Assembly: GCF_021404405.1 (NCBI RefSeq)
Contig: NZ_JABFTV010000003.1
Coordinates: 372,001 to 436,000 of the forward strand
Origin: Billgrantia aerodenitrificans
GTDB lineage: Bacteria > Pseudomonadota > Gammaproteobacteria > Pseudomonadales > Halomonadaceae
Length of the DNA: 64,000 nt
Direction of reading: 5' to 3'
The position numbers were made by a program, and so were the translations under genes. The stretch's first letter is position 1; each line of letters opens with the position of its first letter. A model generated the notes under the pieces. That model saw nothing but the letters and a program-made list of their open reading frames with translations, searched no databases and was not told the DNA's origin. Positions 18,366-28,080 of this stretch are shown here, piece after piece.

Positions 18366-19328
18366 ATGATCCCTTTCGGCAAGGCGCGTGGTCGGCGCAG
18401 GCCATGGCACAGTTGTCTGGTGCTGCTGCTGGTCTGGGCCATGTCCACGGCCCACGGCGATGAGCCGGTGGGTACGCTCGGCGTGGTAGGCTCCGACACC
18501 ATGGCCGGGCTGATGCTGCGCTGGGGCGAACAGCTCAGCGAGCGCCATCCGGGCATTCGCCTGCAGCTCCAGGCCAGCGGCTCAGCCAGTGCTCCCACGG
18601 CGCTGGCGGCCGGCACCACCCGGCTCGGGCCGATGTCACGGGCCATGAGCGACAGCGAGCGTGATGCCTTCCAGCAACGGCACGGTTACCCGGTGCTGGA
18701 AGTGGAGGTGGCACGAGACGCTCTGGCGGTGATCGTGCACCGTCACCATGCGCTGGAGTCGCTGCGACTTGACGAGATCGACGCCATTTTCTCGACCACG
18801 CGCCGCTGCGGTGGCGACGAGGCGATCCTGCGCTGGGAGCAGCTCGGCGTCGCGGGGCGAGGGGGAAGGATCGAGCTCAACGGGCGCAATCCCGCTTCCG
18901 GCAGCTTTGGCCTGTTCCGCCAGCAGGCGCTGTGTGGCGGCAGCTACAATCCACGGCTCAACGAGCACCCGGGCTCTGCCGCCGTGGTGGCGGCGGTCAC
19001 CGAAAGCCTGGAGGCCATCGGCTATGTCGGCCTCAATCACCTGACTCCCGGGATCAAGGCCCTCGCCATAGAGGATGGCGAGGGGCGCCGGCATGTTCCC
19101 GCTGCCGAACCGGTGCGCCAGGGCGAGTATCCACTTGGCCGTGCGCTCTTCCTCTACGTCAACCTTCCCCCCGGAGAGGCGCTCTCCGGGCCGGAGCGGG
19201 CGCTGCTGGATCTCATCCTGTCGCCTCAGGGGCAGCGCACGGTCTCCGAGATGGGCTTCGTGGCGCTGTCGGAGGAGCATCTGGCCGCCCAGCGTGAGCT
19301 GCTGGGCCTCGACGCTACGCTGCCCTGA
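18366..19328 (+). CDS. pstS: Phosphate ABC transporter substrate-binding protein PstS
   Basis: Periplasmic phosphate-binding protein of 320 residues. A signal peptide (hydrophobic residues about 16-28, cleavage near AHGDE) is followed by the phosphate-loop signature VGSDTMAGL and by GRNPASGSFGLFR, both typical of the PstS group that accompanies long PstA proteins. The ATG at 18366 has AAGGAG about 8 bases upstream; the frame is open far upstream without homology. It is the first gene of pstSCAB-phoU, but the clear Pho box lies after it. A sigma-70-like TTGCAG...TATACG pair sits about 85-115 bp upstream. Confidence 0.9.
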   Translation: MIPFGKARGRRRPWHSCLVLLLVWAMSTAHGDEPVGTLGVVGSDTMAGLMLRWGEQLSERHPGIRLQLQASGSASAPTALAAGTTRLGPMSRAMSDSERDAFQQRHGYPVLEVEVARDALAVIVHRHHALESLRLDEIDAIFSTTRRCGGDEAILRWEQLGVAGRGGRIELNGRNPASGSFGLFRQQALCGGSYNPRLNEHPGSAAVVAAVTESLEAIGYVGLNHLTPGIKALAIEDGEGRRHVPAAEPVRQGEYPLGRALFLYVNLPPGEALSGPERALLDLILSPQGQRTVSEMGFVALSEEHLAAQRELLGLDATLP

Positions 19329-19332
19329 GCGC

Positions 19333-19350
19333 GTGTCACGAAACTGTCAT
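19333..19350 (+). promoter_or_regulatory. Pho box upstream of pstC
   Basis: Two 7-base half sites spaced by four bases, GTGTCAC-GAAA-CTGTCAT, match the PhoB consensus CTGTCAT-N4-CTGTCAT. The site lies in the 45-bp gap between pstS and pstC, with TATAGGCT suitably placed downstream as a -10. It suggests a separate PhoB-activated promoter for pstCAB-phoU. Confidence 0.7.
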
Positions 19351-19373
19351 CAAGCCGCTATAGGCTGCCGATC

Positions 19374-20507
19374 ATGATAGAGCCCCAAAATCTCGTTTCC
19401 GCCCCCCGCTCGCCCTGGCGCCGACGTTTCGATCGACTGGCCACGGGGCTCATCGCGGCGGGCGGTATCGGCGTGATCGTGGCGGTCATGGCGATCGGGG
19501 CTTTCCTCGTCGTCGAGGTGTTGCCTGCCCTGTTCGGTGGCCGGCTGGAGATGGAACGCGTGCGGCTCGCGCTGACGCCGATGGCCTGGGGGACGCTGAA
19601 GGCGGCCCTGTGGGCGATGATCTTTGCCGTGCCGCTGGCACTGGGGGCCGCCATTCACTCGGCGCTGTTCATGACCCAGCGCTTGCGCAGCCGCATGAAG
19701 CCGACCCTGGAAATGATGGAGGCCATGCCGGGTGTGGTGGTCGGCTTCGTGGCCGGGCTGGTCATGGCCCCCTGGATCGAGCGTCATCTGGCCGGTGTCC
19801 TGACGCTGATGCTGGTGTTGCCCCTGGGGGTGCTGCTGGCGGCGGGCCTCTGGCGCCGCTTGCCGTCGGGCTGGCGGCGCCGGCTGTCGCTGGCACGCGC
19901 CGGGCTGTGGCTCGTTCCCTGGCTGCTGCTGCTGGCGCTGGCGACCTTTGCGCTTGCACCCTGGCTCGAGGGGCTGCTGTTCGGCGGCGACCTGCGGGTG
20001 TGGCTGGATCGTGAACTGGGGCTCGACTACGCCACGCGCAATGCCATGATCGTGGGCGTGGCCATGGGGTTTGCCGTCATGCCCAGTATCTATGCCCTGG
20101 CCGAGGATGCGCTCTCCGGCGTACCGAGCCGACTCGGCGAGGGTGCCCACGCGCTGGGTGCCACGCGCTGGCAGACGCTGCGGCGGGTGGTGCTGCCGGC
20201 GGCGTCACCGGGTATCTTCGCCGCCGTGATGATCGGTACCGGGCGCGCCGTGGGCGAGACCATGATCGTGCTGATGGCCAGCGGCAATGCCTCCTTGATG
20301 AGTTTGAGCCCGTTCGAGGGCATGCGCAGCATGGCGGCGGGCATCGCCGTCGAACTGCCCGAGGCCGTACCGGGCAGCGAAGCCTACGTGCTGCTGATGC
20401 TGGCGGCGCTGCTGCTGTTTATCTTCACCTTTCTGGTCAATACCCTGGCCGAGGTGGTGAGAAGTCGCCTGAGGCGACGCTATCGCTGGCTGGGCGGTGC
20501 GGCATGA
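19374..20507 (+). CDS. pstC: Phosphate ABC transporter permease PstC
   Basis: Inner-membrane permease of 377 residues with about six to seven hydrophobic helices. The ABC-permease EAA loop (GEGAHALGATRWQTLRRVVLP in two parts, about residues 254-274) is intact and contacts PstB. An internal segment (about 140-220) lengthens it relative to E. coli PstC. It lacks the very large N-terminal extension I recall for the Pseudomonas homologue. It starts 24 bp after a Pho box and its stop overlaps the pstA start (ATGA). Confidence 0.9.
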   Translation: MIEPQNLVSAPRSPWRRRFDRLATGLIAAGGIGVIVAVMAIGAFLVVEVLPALFGGRLEMERVRLALTPMAWGTLKAALWAMIFAVPLALGAAIHSALFMTQRLRSRMKPTLEMMEAMPGVVVGFVAGLVMAPWIERHLAGVLTLMLVLPLGVLLAAGLWRRLPSGWRRRLSLARAGLWLVPWLLLLALATFALAPWLEGLLFGGDLRVWLDRELGLDYATRNAMIVGVAMGFAVMPSIYALAEDALSGVPSRLGEGAHALGATRWQTLRRVVLPAASPGIFAAVMIGTGRAVGETMIVLMASGNASLMSLSPFEGMRSMAAGIAVELPEAVPGSEAYVLLMLAALLLFIFTFLVNTLAEVVRSRLRRRYRWLGGAA

Positions 20508-22048
20508 GCCGACGCCTGCCGCGCACGGAAGGCCCCTGGGCCTGGCTGGCTGCCGGCAGCGTGGCGCTGTCGCTGCTGCTGCTGGGCGGGTTGCTGCTGC
20601 TGCTGGCCGTGCGCGGCCTGGGGCACTTCTGGCCTGCCTCGGTAACGCTCGTCGAGCTGGAGGATGGCCGTCTGCTGGCGGGGCAGGCAGTGCGCGAGCT
20701 GCCGCTGAAACATCGGGCCGGACGCGAGCGGCTCTACTTCACCGGCAACCGCGACCTGGACGGCCATGTCTGGCACTGGCTGCCGGTGGACACCATCGTG
20801 GCCAGCGAGCGGCCAGCCGAACTGGTGGTACTGGAGCGCAGGCGGCACGGCGCCTTCATCGGCCGTCTGCTGGCGGTGGGGGAGTCCGATGCGCTGCTGT
20901 CGGCGCAGTCCCGGGAAGCGGCCTGGACCGGGTTAGAGGCGCGTTTGGCGGAGCTCGAGGCGCTGCGTGACGAGCATGACCGGCTGCGCCGCGACGTGCT
21001 GCGACCGCTGATTCGACGTCTGGATGCCCGCCCGGACGACACGGCAGCCCGCCAGGCGCTGGCCGAGGCCAATGCGCGAGTGCGTGAGCTGCAGCAGGCC
21101 ATGGGCGGGCAGGCGGCGCTGCTCGAAAGCGTCGATGGGCGTCGCCTTGTTCAGCCCCTCGATGAAGTGCTGCGCGCCTGGCAGCCCAACGCCATGTCGC
21201 TTGGCGAGAAAAGCGGAGCCTGGGCACAGGGGGTATGGCGTTTTCTCTCCGAAGGGCCGCGGGATGGCAATACTGCGGGCGGGGTGTGGCCGGCGATCTT
21301 CGGCACCGTGCTGATGGTGCTGCTGATGTCGCTGCTGGTGACGCCCTTCGGCGTGCTGGCCGCGGTCTACCTCAACGAAGTGGCCCATCAGGGGCGGTTG
21401 ACGAATCTGGTGCGCATTGCGGTGCGTAACCTGGCCGGGGTGCCTTCCATCGTCTACGGCGTATTCGGGCTGGGGGTCTTCGTCTACGGCATAGGCGGTA
21501 CCCTGGACGACTGGTTCTTCAGCGATGCCCTGCCGTCGCCCACCTTCGGCACCGGCGGACTGCTGTGGGCCTCGCTGACCCTGGCGCTATTGACCCTGCC
21601 GGTGGTGATCGTGGCCACCGAGGAGGGCCTGGCGCGGATTCCGGTGCAGCAGCGTGAAGGCGCCCTGGCGCTGGGGGCCACACGGCTGGAGACCCTGATC
21701 CGGGTGGTGCTGCCCATGGCGGTGCCGGCCATGCTCACCGGGGTGATCCTGGCCGTGGCCCGCGCCGCCGGCGAAGTAGCACCGCTGATGCTGGTCGGGG
21801 TGGCCAAGCTGGCGCCGCAGATCCCGGTGGACGGCGAGTTTCCTTTCCTCCATCTTGATCGAAAGTTCATGCATCTCGGCTATCACATCTTCGATACGGC
21901 CTTTCACGGCAACGACGTCCAGGCGGCGCTGCCGCTGGTCTACGCCACGGCGCTGCTGCTGGTCATGGTGATCCTGGTGCTTAACCTGACTGCCATATTT
22001 CTGCGGCATTATTTTCGTTCGCGCCACGGCGTGCAGCCGCGCCCATGA
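20504..22048 (+). CDS. pstA: Phosphate ABC transporter permease PstA (long form)
   Basis: Permease of 514 residues, far longer than E. coli PstA (about 296). After the first hydrophobic helix (about 20-40) there is a soluble stretch of some 190 residues, probably periplasmic and rich in E, R and L with coiled-coil character (about 140-205). Then comes the usual permease domain with the EAA loop near [14 protein letters not shown] (about residues 384-397). The long form is known from Pseudomonas and relatives. Its start overlaps the pstC stop and its stop region overlaps an in-frame ATG ahead of pstB. Confidence 0.92.
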   Translation: MSRRLPRTEGPWAWLAAGSVALSLLLLGGLLLLLAVRGLGHFWPASVTLVELEDGRLLAGQAVRELPLKHRAGRERLYFTGNRDLDGHVWHWLPVDTIVASERPAELVVLERRRHGAFIGRLLAVGESDALLSAQSREAAWTGLEARLAELEALRDEHDRLRRDVLRPLIRRLDARPDDTAARQALAEANARVRELQQAMGGQAALLESVDGRRLVQPLDEVLRAWQPNAMSLGEKSGAWAQGVWRFLSEGPRDGNTAGGVWPAIFGTVLMVLLMSLLVTPFGVLAAVYLNEVAHQGRLTNLVRIAVRNLAGVPSIVYGVFGLGVFVYGIGGTLDDWFFSDALPSPTFGTGGLLWASLTLALLTLPVVIVATEEGLARIPVQQREGALALGATRLETLIRVVLPMAVPAMLTGVILAVARAAGEVAPLMLVGVAKLAPQIPVDGEFPFLHLDRKFMHLGYHIFDTAFHGNDVQAALPLVYATALLLVMVILVLNLTAIFLRHYFRSRHGVQPRP

Positions 22049-22065
22049 GGAGAAAACGCCCACCG

Positions 22066-22881
22066 ATGACCCTATTGTCACGCTTCCAGCCGTCCGCCCC
22101 GGGCTCGATCATCGACTTCGATCCCACCGCCAGCTGCTTCGAGATCGAAGGGGTGAGTCTGGCTTACGGCGGCAAACCGGCCCTGCGCGACATCACCCTG
22201 CGCGTGCCGCGGCATCGGGTCACGGCGTTCATCGGGCCTTCCGGCTGTGGGAAATCGACGCTGCTGCGGCTGCTGAACCGGCTGCATGACCTCAACGAAG
22301 AGGTCGGTCACAGCGGCCGGATCCTGCTCGAAGGCGAAGACATCCACGCCCCCGAGGTGGCCGTGGACGAGCTGCGGCGGCGAGTCGGCATGGTGTTTCA
22401 GGTGCCCAACCCGTTCCCCATGTCGATCTACGAAAACGTGGCCTTCGGCCTGCGTCTGCAGGGCGGGCTGACGCGTCGGCGTATGGACGACATCGTCGAA
22501 TGGGCGCTGCAGTCGGCAGCGCTGTGGGATGAGGTGAAGGATCGGCTGCGAGCATCGGCCTGGTCGCTGTCCGGCGGCCAGCAGCAGAGGTTGGTGATCG
22601 CCCGCTCGCTGGCGGTACGCCCCGAGGTGCTGCTGCTCGACGAGCCGGCCTCGGCACTGGATCCGATCTCCACGCTGAAGATCGAGGAGCTGATCCGCAG
22701 TCTAAAGTCGCAGCTCACGCTGATCCTGGTCACCCACAACATGCAGCAGGCGGCGCGGGTCTCCGACTACACCGCCTTCCTGCAGGATGGCCAACTGGTG
22801 GAGTACGCCCCCACCGATACCCTGTTCACCAATCCCAGTCTGCGCAGTACAGAGAACTACATCACCGGCCGTATGGCCTGA
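22066..22881 (+). CDS. pstB: Phosphate ABC transporter ATPase PstB
   Basis: ATPase of the Pst importer, 271 residues from the ATG at 22066, which has GAGGAG about 13 bases upstream. An in-frame ATG at 22045, overlapping the pstA stop, would add seven residues. Visible motifs: Walker [11 protein letters not shown] loop [16 protein letters not shown] (a PstB hallmark), signature LSGGQQQR, Walker B LLLDEP and switch HN in VTHNM. It is tightly linked to pstA and phoU. Confidence 0.94.
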   Translation: MTLLSRFQPSAPGSIIDFDPTASCFEIEGVSLAYGGKPALRDITLRVPRHRVTAFIGPSGCGKSTLLRLLNRLHDLNEEVGHSGRILLEGEDIHAPEVAVDELRRRVGMVFQVPNPFPMSIYENVAFGLRLQGGLTRRRMDDIVEWALQSAALWDEVKDRLRASAWSLSGGQQQRLVIARSLAVRPEVLLLDEPASALDPISTLKIEELIRSLKSQLTLILVTHNMQQAARVSDYTAFLQDGQLVEYAPTDTLFTNPSLRSTENYITGRMA

Positions 22882-22906
22882 TCCAGGCCGCCCGAGGAGA
22901 AGCACC

Positions 22907-23635
22907 ATGGACATCACCAGCGATACCCACAGTCAGCATATTTCCCGCCAGTTCAACCAGGAGCTGGAAGCCCTCAAGACCCAATTGATGACCATGGGCG
23001 GGCTGGTCGAGCAGCAGGTCCAGGAGGCGATCCAGGCGCTGCTCGAGGGCGACAGTCGTCTGGCCGAGAAGGTGCGCGACCGCGACCGCGACGTCAACGC
23101 CATGCAGCTCAAGATCGACGACGAGTGCACGCGGGTGCTGGCACGGCGTCAGCCGGCCGCCTCCGATCTGCGGCTGGTGCTGGCGGTGATCCGCGCCACG
23201 GCGGATCTCGAGCGCATCGGCGACGAGGCGAGCAAGATCGCGCGCAACGCCCTGACCCTGATCGACAACGGCAACAACGTGCGCGGCCTGGTAGAGGTGC
23301 GCCACATCAGCGAGCACGTGCGCGGTATGCTGCGCGACGCGCTGACCGCCTTCGCCCGCTTCGATACCGAGCTGGCACTGCGTGTGGTGCATGAAGACGA
23401 GTCGGTGGACGACGAGTACGGCAGCGCCATGCGCTCGCTGATGACCTTCATGATGGAGGACAGCCGCGCCATCGGCCCGGTGCTCAACGTGATGTGGATC
23501 CTGCGTGCCTTGGAGCGGGTCGGCGACCATGCCGACAATCTGGCCGAGTACGTCATTTATCTGGTCAAGGGGCTCGACATCCGCCACATGGACCCGGACA
23601 AGATCGACGAGGATGCGCTCAAGCGCAAGGGCTGA
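22907..23635 (+). CDS. phoU: Phosphate signalling protein PhoU
   Basis: Cytoplasmic 242-residue protein of two three-helix PhoU repeats, which in relatives relays PstB transport state to PhoR and restrains Pho signalling. Metal-binding E/DxxxD motifs are visible (for example RIGDEASKIARN near residue 105 and RVGDHADNLAEY near 204). The start at ATG 22907 has GAGGAGAAG upstream and lies 25 bp after pstB. Confidence 0.94.
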   Translation: MDITSDTHSQHISRQFNQELEALKTQLMTMGGLVEQQVQEAIQALLEGDSRLAEKVRDRDRDVNAMQLKIDDECTRVLARRQPAASDLRLVLAVIRATADLERIGDEASKIARNALTLIDNGNNVRGLVEVRHISEHVRGMLRDALTAFARFDTELALRVVHEDESVDDEYGSAMRSLMTFMMEDSRAIGPVLNVMWILRALERVGDHADNLAEYVIYLVKGLDIRHMDPDKIDEDALKRKG

Positions 23636-23640
23636 GGTTC

Positions 23641-24372
23641 ATGCTGGACGCCTTCACGGCACTCAATCGCGGGACGCGACTGGTCTACGGTCGCGGCCTG
23701 CGCCGCTACGTCTATGCGCCGATCGCCGTCAACCTGACGGTGTATGCAGCCATGCTCTACTTCGTGGTGACCCGCTTCGGCGGTTGGTTGGAGGCGTGGA
23801 TGGCCATGGTGCCGGCCTGGCTCGGCTGGCTGGAGTGGCTGCTGTGGCCGCTGTTCGTGCTGAGCCTGGTGTTGATCGTGTTCTTCACCTTCACCCTGGT
23901 GACCCATCTGATCGCCGCCCCTTTCTACGGCTTTCTGGCGGCCAAGGTGGAGGTTCGGGCCACCGGTCGACCGCCGCTGGACGACCGCGGCCTGGCGCGC
24001 ACCGCAGTGGACGCCCTGGGCCGCGAGCTGGTCAAGCTGGGCTACATCCTGCCGCGGGCGCTGGCGCTGTTCGTGATCAGTTGGATACCCGCGCTGAACG
24101 TGTTCGCCCCCCTGCTCTGGGCCCTGTTCTCGGCCTGGATGATGGCGATCACCTACCTCGACTACCCCATGGACAACAACAAGGTGACCTTCGCCGACAT
24201 GCGCCGCCGCCTCAGCGCGCACTCCTGGCAGACCCTAACCTTCGGCGGCTGGGTGACGCTGATCACCTGGATTCCGCTGGCCAACCTCTTCCTGCTGCCC
24301 GGTGCCGTGGCCGGCGCCGTGCTGATGTGGGACCGCCACTATCGCGGTGAGAGGGATGTCGCCGCCACCTGA
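23641..24372 (+). CDS. cysZ: Sulfate transporter CysZ family protein
   Basis: Inner-membrane protein of 243 residues of the CysZ/EI24 family. Members mediate sulfate uptake for cysteine synthesis. Four hydrophobic regions are seen (about 24-48, 60-95, 135-175, 205-235), with the family's APFYGFLA and ITYLDYPMDNNKV stretches. It starts 5 bp after the phoU stop with no promoter in between, so it is likely co-transcribed with the phosphate operon. It converges on phoR. Confidence 0.88.
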   Translation: MLDAFTALNRGTRLVYGRGLRRYVYAPIAVNLTVYAAMLYFVVTRFGGWLEAWMAMVPAWLGWLEWLLWPLFVLSLVLIVFFTFTLVTHLIAAPFYGFLAAKVEVRATGRPPLDDRGLARTAVDALGRELVKLGYILPRALALFVISWIPALNVFAPLLWALFSAWMMAITYLDYPMDNNKVTFADMRRRLSAHSWQTLTFGGWVTLITWIPLANLFLLPGAVAGAVLMWDRHYRGERDVAAT

Positions 24373-24399
24373 GACGCATCCTGGGCGGTGCCGCGAGGA

Positions 24400-25719
24400 T
24401 CAAGCACCTGTCATTCGATCCGCTGCTGCCTCAGCCGCCACCAGCCGCTCGGCGGGGAAGACGCAGCGGAACAGCGCGCCCTGGCCAGGGCGGGATTCGA
24501 TTTCCAGGTAGGCGTCGTGGCGCAGCAGCACGTGCTTGACGATGGCCAGCCCCAGACCGGTGCCGCCGGTCTCGCTGCTGCGGCCCTTGTCGACCCGGTA
24601 GAAGCGTTCGGTCAGGCGCGGGATGTGCACGGAATCGATGCCTTCGCCGTTGTCTTGCACCTCGAGGCACGCGCCCTTGGGGTGTGCCTTCCAGCGCAGC
24701 ACGACCTGACTGCCCTCCGGGGTATAGCGCACCGCGTTGAAGGCCAGGTTGGACAGGGCGCTGTGGATCTCGGTATCGCTGCCGACCAGGCGGCGAGCCT
24801 CCTCCAGCTCGACGCGCACCTGCTGGCGGCTCGCCGCCAGCGCCTGGGCGTCGCGGCGTACCTCCTCGAGCAGGGCGTCCATGGCCAGCGGCAGATGGTC
24901 CTCGCCGCCGCGGTCGATCTCCAGGCGTGACAGCAGCAACAGGTCGTTGACCAGGTTCTGCATGCGGCTGGTCTGTTCCTGCATGCGTGTCAGTCCCTGT
25001 GCCAGCCGCGGCGGCAGCTGCTCGGCGTAGGTGGCATAGGTCTCGAGATAGCCTGCCAGCACCGTCAGCGGGGTTCTCAGCTCATGGGAGACGTTGGCGA
25101 CGAAGTCGCGGCGCATCTCCTCCAGGCGATGCAGGCGGGTGATGTCTCGCGCCATCACCAGGCGCTCGTCGTCGCCGTAGAGAGTGATCTGGAACTGCAG
25201 CACCATGCGTTCGTTCACCGGCGAGCTCAGCGTCAGCGGCTCGCGGTAGTCGCGGGCATTGAAATAGGTGACGAAGCGCGGGTCGCGGATCAGGTTGGTG
25301 ATGTGCTGGCCGCGGTCGTGGGCGGCCTCGAGCCCCAGCATGCGCTCGGCGGCGCTGTTCCACCATTCGAGGTCGCCGTGCTGGTCGAGCATTACCACGC
25401 TGTCGCGCATCGCCTCCGAAGATTCCTGGATACGCTTTAGGGTCGTCTGCAGGCGCTGCTGGGTCTGGCGCTGACCTTTCTGGTAGCGGTACAGGCGGTC
25501 GAACAGTTCGCCCCACAGGCCGGTGGCTGCGGGGGGTTCGCTGTGCGGGTTGCGTGTGAGCCAGCGACGCAGGGCGTGCAGTTGTCGCAGGTGGTAGGCC
25601 AGACGCAGGGCGAGCCCGAGGGCCAGCCCGAGTCCTGGGGCGGAAAACAGCCAGCCGACGAGGGTGCCGGCGATAGCGAGCAGGCCTAGGCGCCAGAGTT
25701 CATGGCTCCAGAGGCGCAC
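24400..25719 (-). CDS. phoR: Phosphate regulon sensor kinase PhoR
   Basis: Membrane histidine kinase, 439 residues from a GTG at 25719, which lies one base after the phoB stop. N-terminal hydrophobic segment(s) (about 8-45) lead into a PAS domain (about 95-190), a HisKA domain with NVSHELRTPLTVL (about residue 210) and an HATPase with GTGLGLAIVKH (about residue 385). An upstream in-frame start at 25785 would overlap phoB. It forms the phoB-phoR operon and faces the pst operon whose state it reads. Confidence 0.94.
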   Translation of the reverse strand: MRLWSHELWRLGLLAIAGTLVGWLFSAPGLGLALGLALRLAYHLRQLHALRRWLTRNPHSEPPAATGLWGELFDRLYRYQKGQRQTQQRLQTTLKRIQESSEAMRDSVVMLDQHGDLEWWNSAAERMLGLEAAHDRGQHITNLIRDPRFVTYFNARDYREPLTLSSPVNERMVLQFQITLYGDDERLVMARDITRLHRLEEMRRDFVANVSHELRTPLTVLAGYLETYATYAEQLPPRLAQGLTRMQEQTSRMQNLVNDLLLLSRLEIDRGGEDHLPLAMDALLEEVRRDAQALAASRQQVRVELEEARRLVGSDTEIHSALSNLAFNAVRYTPEGSQVVLRWKAHPKGACLEVQDNGEGIDSVHIPRLTERFYRVDKGRSSETGGTGLGLAIVKHVLLRHDAYLEIESRPGQGALFRCVFPAERLVAAEAAADRMTGA

Positions 25720-25720
25720 G

Positions 25721-26410
25721 TCAGCCCTTGCTGGAGAAGCGGTAGCCGGTACCGCGCACGGTCTGGACCAGATGCTGATGGGCATCGCCCAATGCCTTGC
25801 GCAGGCGGCGAATGTGCACGTCTACGGTGCGCTCCTCAACATAGACGTTGCCGCCCCATACCTGATCGAGCAGCTGGCTGCGGGTATAGGCGCGCTCCTG
25901 GTGGGTCATGAAGAACTGCAGCAGGCGGTACTCGGTCGGGCCCATCTCCAGTGGTTTGCCATCGGAGCTGACCCGGTGGCTGACGGGGTCGAGCACCAGG
26001 CCGTCCACTTCCACCGGCTCCTCGACGCCCTTGGGCGTGGTCCGGCGCAGTACCGCCTTGAGCCGAGCCACCAGCTCCCGCGGCGAGAAGGGCTTGGTGA
26101 TGTAGTCGTCGGCACCGGCTTCGAGACCGAGGATCTTGTTGTCCTCTTCGCTCTTGGCGGTGAGCATGATGATGGGCAGCTCGCGGGTGGCTTCCTCGCG
26201 CTTGAGCCGGCGCGCCAGCTCGATGCCGCTGGTGCCGGGCATCATCCAGTCGAGCAGCAGCAGGTCGGGTTGGTTGTCGACGATCATGGTGTGGGCGCTC
26301 TGGGCATTGGCGGCTTCCAGCACGCGATAGTCGGCCATCTCCAGCGCCACCGCGATCATCTCGCGGATTGGCGCTTCGTCATCGACGATCAAAACGGTCT
26401 TGGCGGTCAT
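25721..26410 (-). CDS. phoB: Phosphate regulon response regulator PhoB
   Basis: OmpR-class response regulator of 229 residues. The receiver (about 1-120) has the acidic pair DDE, the phospho-acceptor Asp in [13 protein letters not shown] (about residue 54) and the conserved lysine in TKPFSP. The C-terminal winged helix (about 130-228) follows E. coli PhoB, including the [12 protein letters not shown] recognition region. A clear Pho box lies about 52-69 bp upstream of the start, so it is probably autoregulated. Confidence 0.96.
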   Translation of the reverse strand: MTAKTVLIVDDEAPIREMIAVALEMADYRVLEAANAQSAHTMIVDNQPDLLLLDWMMPGTSGIELARRLKREEATRELPIIMLTAKSEEDNKILGLEAGADDYITKPFSPRELVARLKAVLRRTTPKGVEEPVEVDGLVLDPVSHRVSSDGKPLEMGPTEYRLLQFFMTHQERAYTRSQLLDQVWGGNVYVEERTVDVHIRRLRKALGDAHQHLVQTVRGTGYRFSSKG

Positions 26411-26461
26411 CCCGAAGCCTCGCGGTCAGTGACGGGTCGGTGACGATCTCACCATGTGATC

Positions 26462-26479
26462 ATGACATTTGCATGACAC
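26462..26479 (-). promoter_or_regulatory. Pho box upstream of phoB
   Basis: Read on the minus strand: GTGTCAT-GCAA-ATGTCAT, two half sites in the 7-4-7 arrangement that PhoB binds, ending 52 bp before the phoB start. It also lies just beyond the ubiA stop. Confidence 0.75.
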
Positions 26480-26493
26480 TGCCGCCAGTGGCT

Positions 26494-27387
26494 TTAGACG
26501 CCGGTGATGGGCCACAGGCTCAGTGCGATGCCGGCGAATACCAGCAGGCCTGACCAGTGGTTGTTGAGGAAGGCCTGAAAGCAGCGCTCACGCTCGCGGC
26601 CGCGAATCAGGAGCTGCTGGTGCAGGAAGGTGGCGGCCATGCCGGCCAGGCCCAGCCAGAAGAACACGCCGAGGCCCAGACGTAGCCCGGCCCAACCCAG
26701 CAGGCCCAGGGTGATCAGCTGCAGCAGGCCGATCATGACGCGGTCGGCGCGGCCGAACAGCACCGCGGTGGACTTGATGCCGATCCTCAGATCGTCGTCG
26801 CGGTCGACCATGGCGTATTCGGTGTCGTAGGCCACCGTCCAGGCCAGGTTGGCGGCGAACAGCAGCCAGGCTTCCAGGGGTACGTGGCCCAGCACCGCGC
26901 CGAAGGCCATGGGAATGGCCCAGGAGAACGCCGCACCGAGGAACAGCTGGGGCAGGTGGGTATAGCGCTTCATGAATGGATATATGAAGGCCAGCGCCAC
27001 GCCCACCAGCGACAGCATCACGGTGAACAGGTTGGTGAAGAGCACCAGCACGAAGGCCGAGGCGACCAGGCCGGCGAACAGGCCCTTGGCCTCGCGCTCG
27101 CTGATGCGTCCGGTGGCCAGGGGGCGGTCCTTGGTGCGCTTGACGTGACCGTCGAAGTGGCGGTCGGCGTAGTCGTTGATCACGCAGCCTGCGGCGCGCA
27201 TCAGGTAGACCCCGGCAACGAAGATCAGCAGTAGATGCCGCTCGGGCAGCCCTTGGGCGGCCACCCACAGCGCCCACAGCGTGGGCCACATCAGCAGCCA
27301 GGTGCCGATGGGGCGGTCCAGCCGCATCAGGTGCAGGAAATCGGGCAGGCGGGCCAGCCCCTTGGGGCGCATCAGGGAGCGATCCAT
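26494..27387 (-). CDS. ubiA: 4-hydroxybenzoate octaprenyltransferase UbiA
   Basis: Inner-membrane prenyltransferase of 297 residues joining a polyprenyl chain to 4-hydroxybenzoate in ubiquinone synthesis. The two aspartate-rich motifs are intact: NDYADRHFD (about residue 72) and the second D-rich stretch [13 protein letters not shown] (about 190-202). Eight or nine hydrophobic helices follow the usual layout. It lies just downstream of ubiC on the same strand, giving consecutive pathway steps. Confidence 0.95.
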   Translation of the reverse strand: MDRSLMRPKGLARLPDFLHLMRLDRPIGTWLLMWPTLWALWVAAQGLPERHLLLIFVAGVYLMRAAGCVINDYADRHFDGHVKRTKDRPLATGRISEREAKGLFAGLVASAFVLVLFTNLFTVMLSLVGVALAFIYPFMKRYTHLPQLFLGAAFSWAIPMAFGAVLGHVPLEAWLLFAANLAWTVAYDTEYAMVDRDDDLRIGIKSTAVLFGRADRVMIGLLQLITLGLLGWAGLRLGLGVFFWLGLAGMAATFLHQQLLIRGRERERCFQAFLNNHWSGLLVFAGIALSLWPITGV

Positions 27388-27416
27388 CGGTATCTCCTCA
27401 TTCGATGCCGATCATC

Positions 27417-27974
27417 CTAGCGTGTCGGCAGTTGCAGTTCATCCGCCATGGCGTCGAGAAAGAACTCTTGCACCAACACCGCGAAGCGGCGGTGACGAAA
27501 CACCGAGCGACGCCCCCAGGGGCCGGGCAGCGGGTGAAAGGGGGCCGGCGCGGCAGTGACCTCGATGGGGCCGCGCTCGAGGTCGGGCTGACGGAACAGC
27601 CAGCTGCCCAGCGAGCGCTCGCCCAGTCGCTCGAGACGCTGACCGCGCAGCTGCGCCAGCGGGGCCACCGAACGGGCCACCACCCAGGGGCGCCCATCGA
27701 GACACAGGGCCACTTCCCGCAGCCAGGCCATGCGGTCGAGAGGCAGTCCCATGGCACGGGCCTCGTCGGGGCGAGGCCGCCCCAGACGCTGTTCGAGCAG
27801 GCGCACGCGGAAGGGTCGGCCGTTGCCGGCCTCAGTCAGGCGCGCAGTGAGAGAGTCGCGGGTCGCCACCCAGGCCCACCAGGCCGGGCTCATGGCCGGC
27901 CGGCCCGCGGCCAGAGGGCGCCAGGCCAAGGACAGGGGTGGCTTGCCGTGGTGCGCCGTGGGGTTGCGGGTCAC
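27417..27974 (-). CDS. ubiC: Chorismate lyase UbiC
   Basis: A 185-residue UbiC-family enzyme that removes pyruvate from chorismate to give 4-hydroxybenzoate, the substrate of UbiA encoded next to it. Features include SLTARL near residue 42, REVALCLDGRPWVVARSV (about 86-103), the LGSWLFRQPDLERGPIEV region and the C-terminal FRHRRFAVLVQEFFL. The start is a GTG at 27974; the gene is divergent from rubB. Confidence 0.9.
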   Translation of the reverse strand: MTRNPTAHHGKPPLSLAWRPLAAGRPAMSPAWWAWVATRDSLTARLTEAGNGRPFRVRLLEQRLGRPRPDEARAMGLPLDRMAWLREVALCLDGRPWVVARSVAPLAQLRGQRLERLGERSLGSWLFRQPDLERGPIEVTAAPAPFHPLPGPWGRRSVFRHRRFAVLVQEFFLDAMADELQLPTR

Positions 27975-28080
27975 CTGCTCTCTCCGGTTGAACTAGGGGC
28001 GCATAGTGTAACATGCGGCCTGAACGAATCTGACCGAGCCGTGGCGCGAGCCGGCGGCCCCCGTGCGATACAAGGACCCC

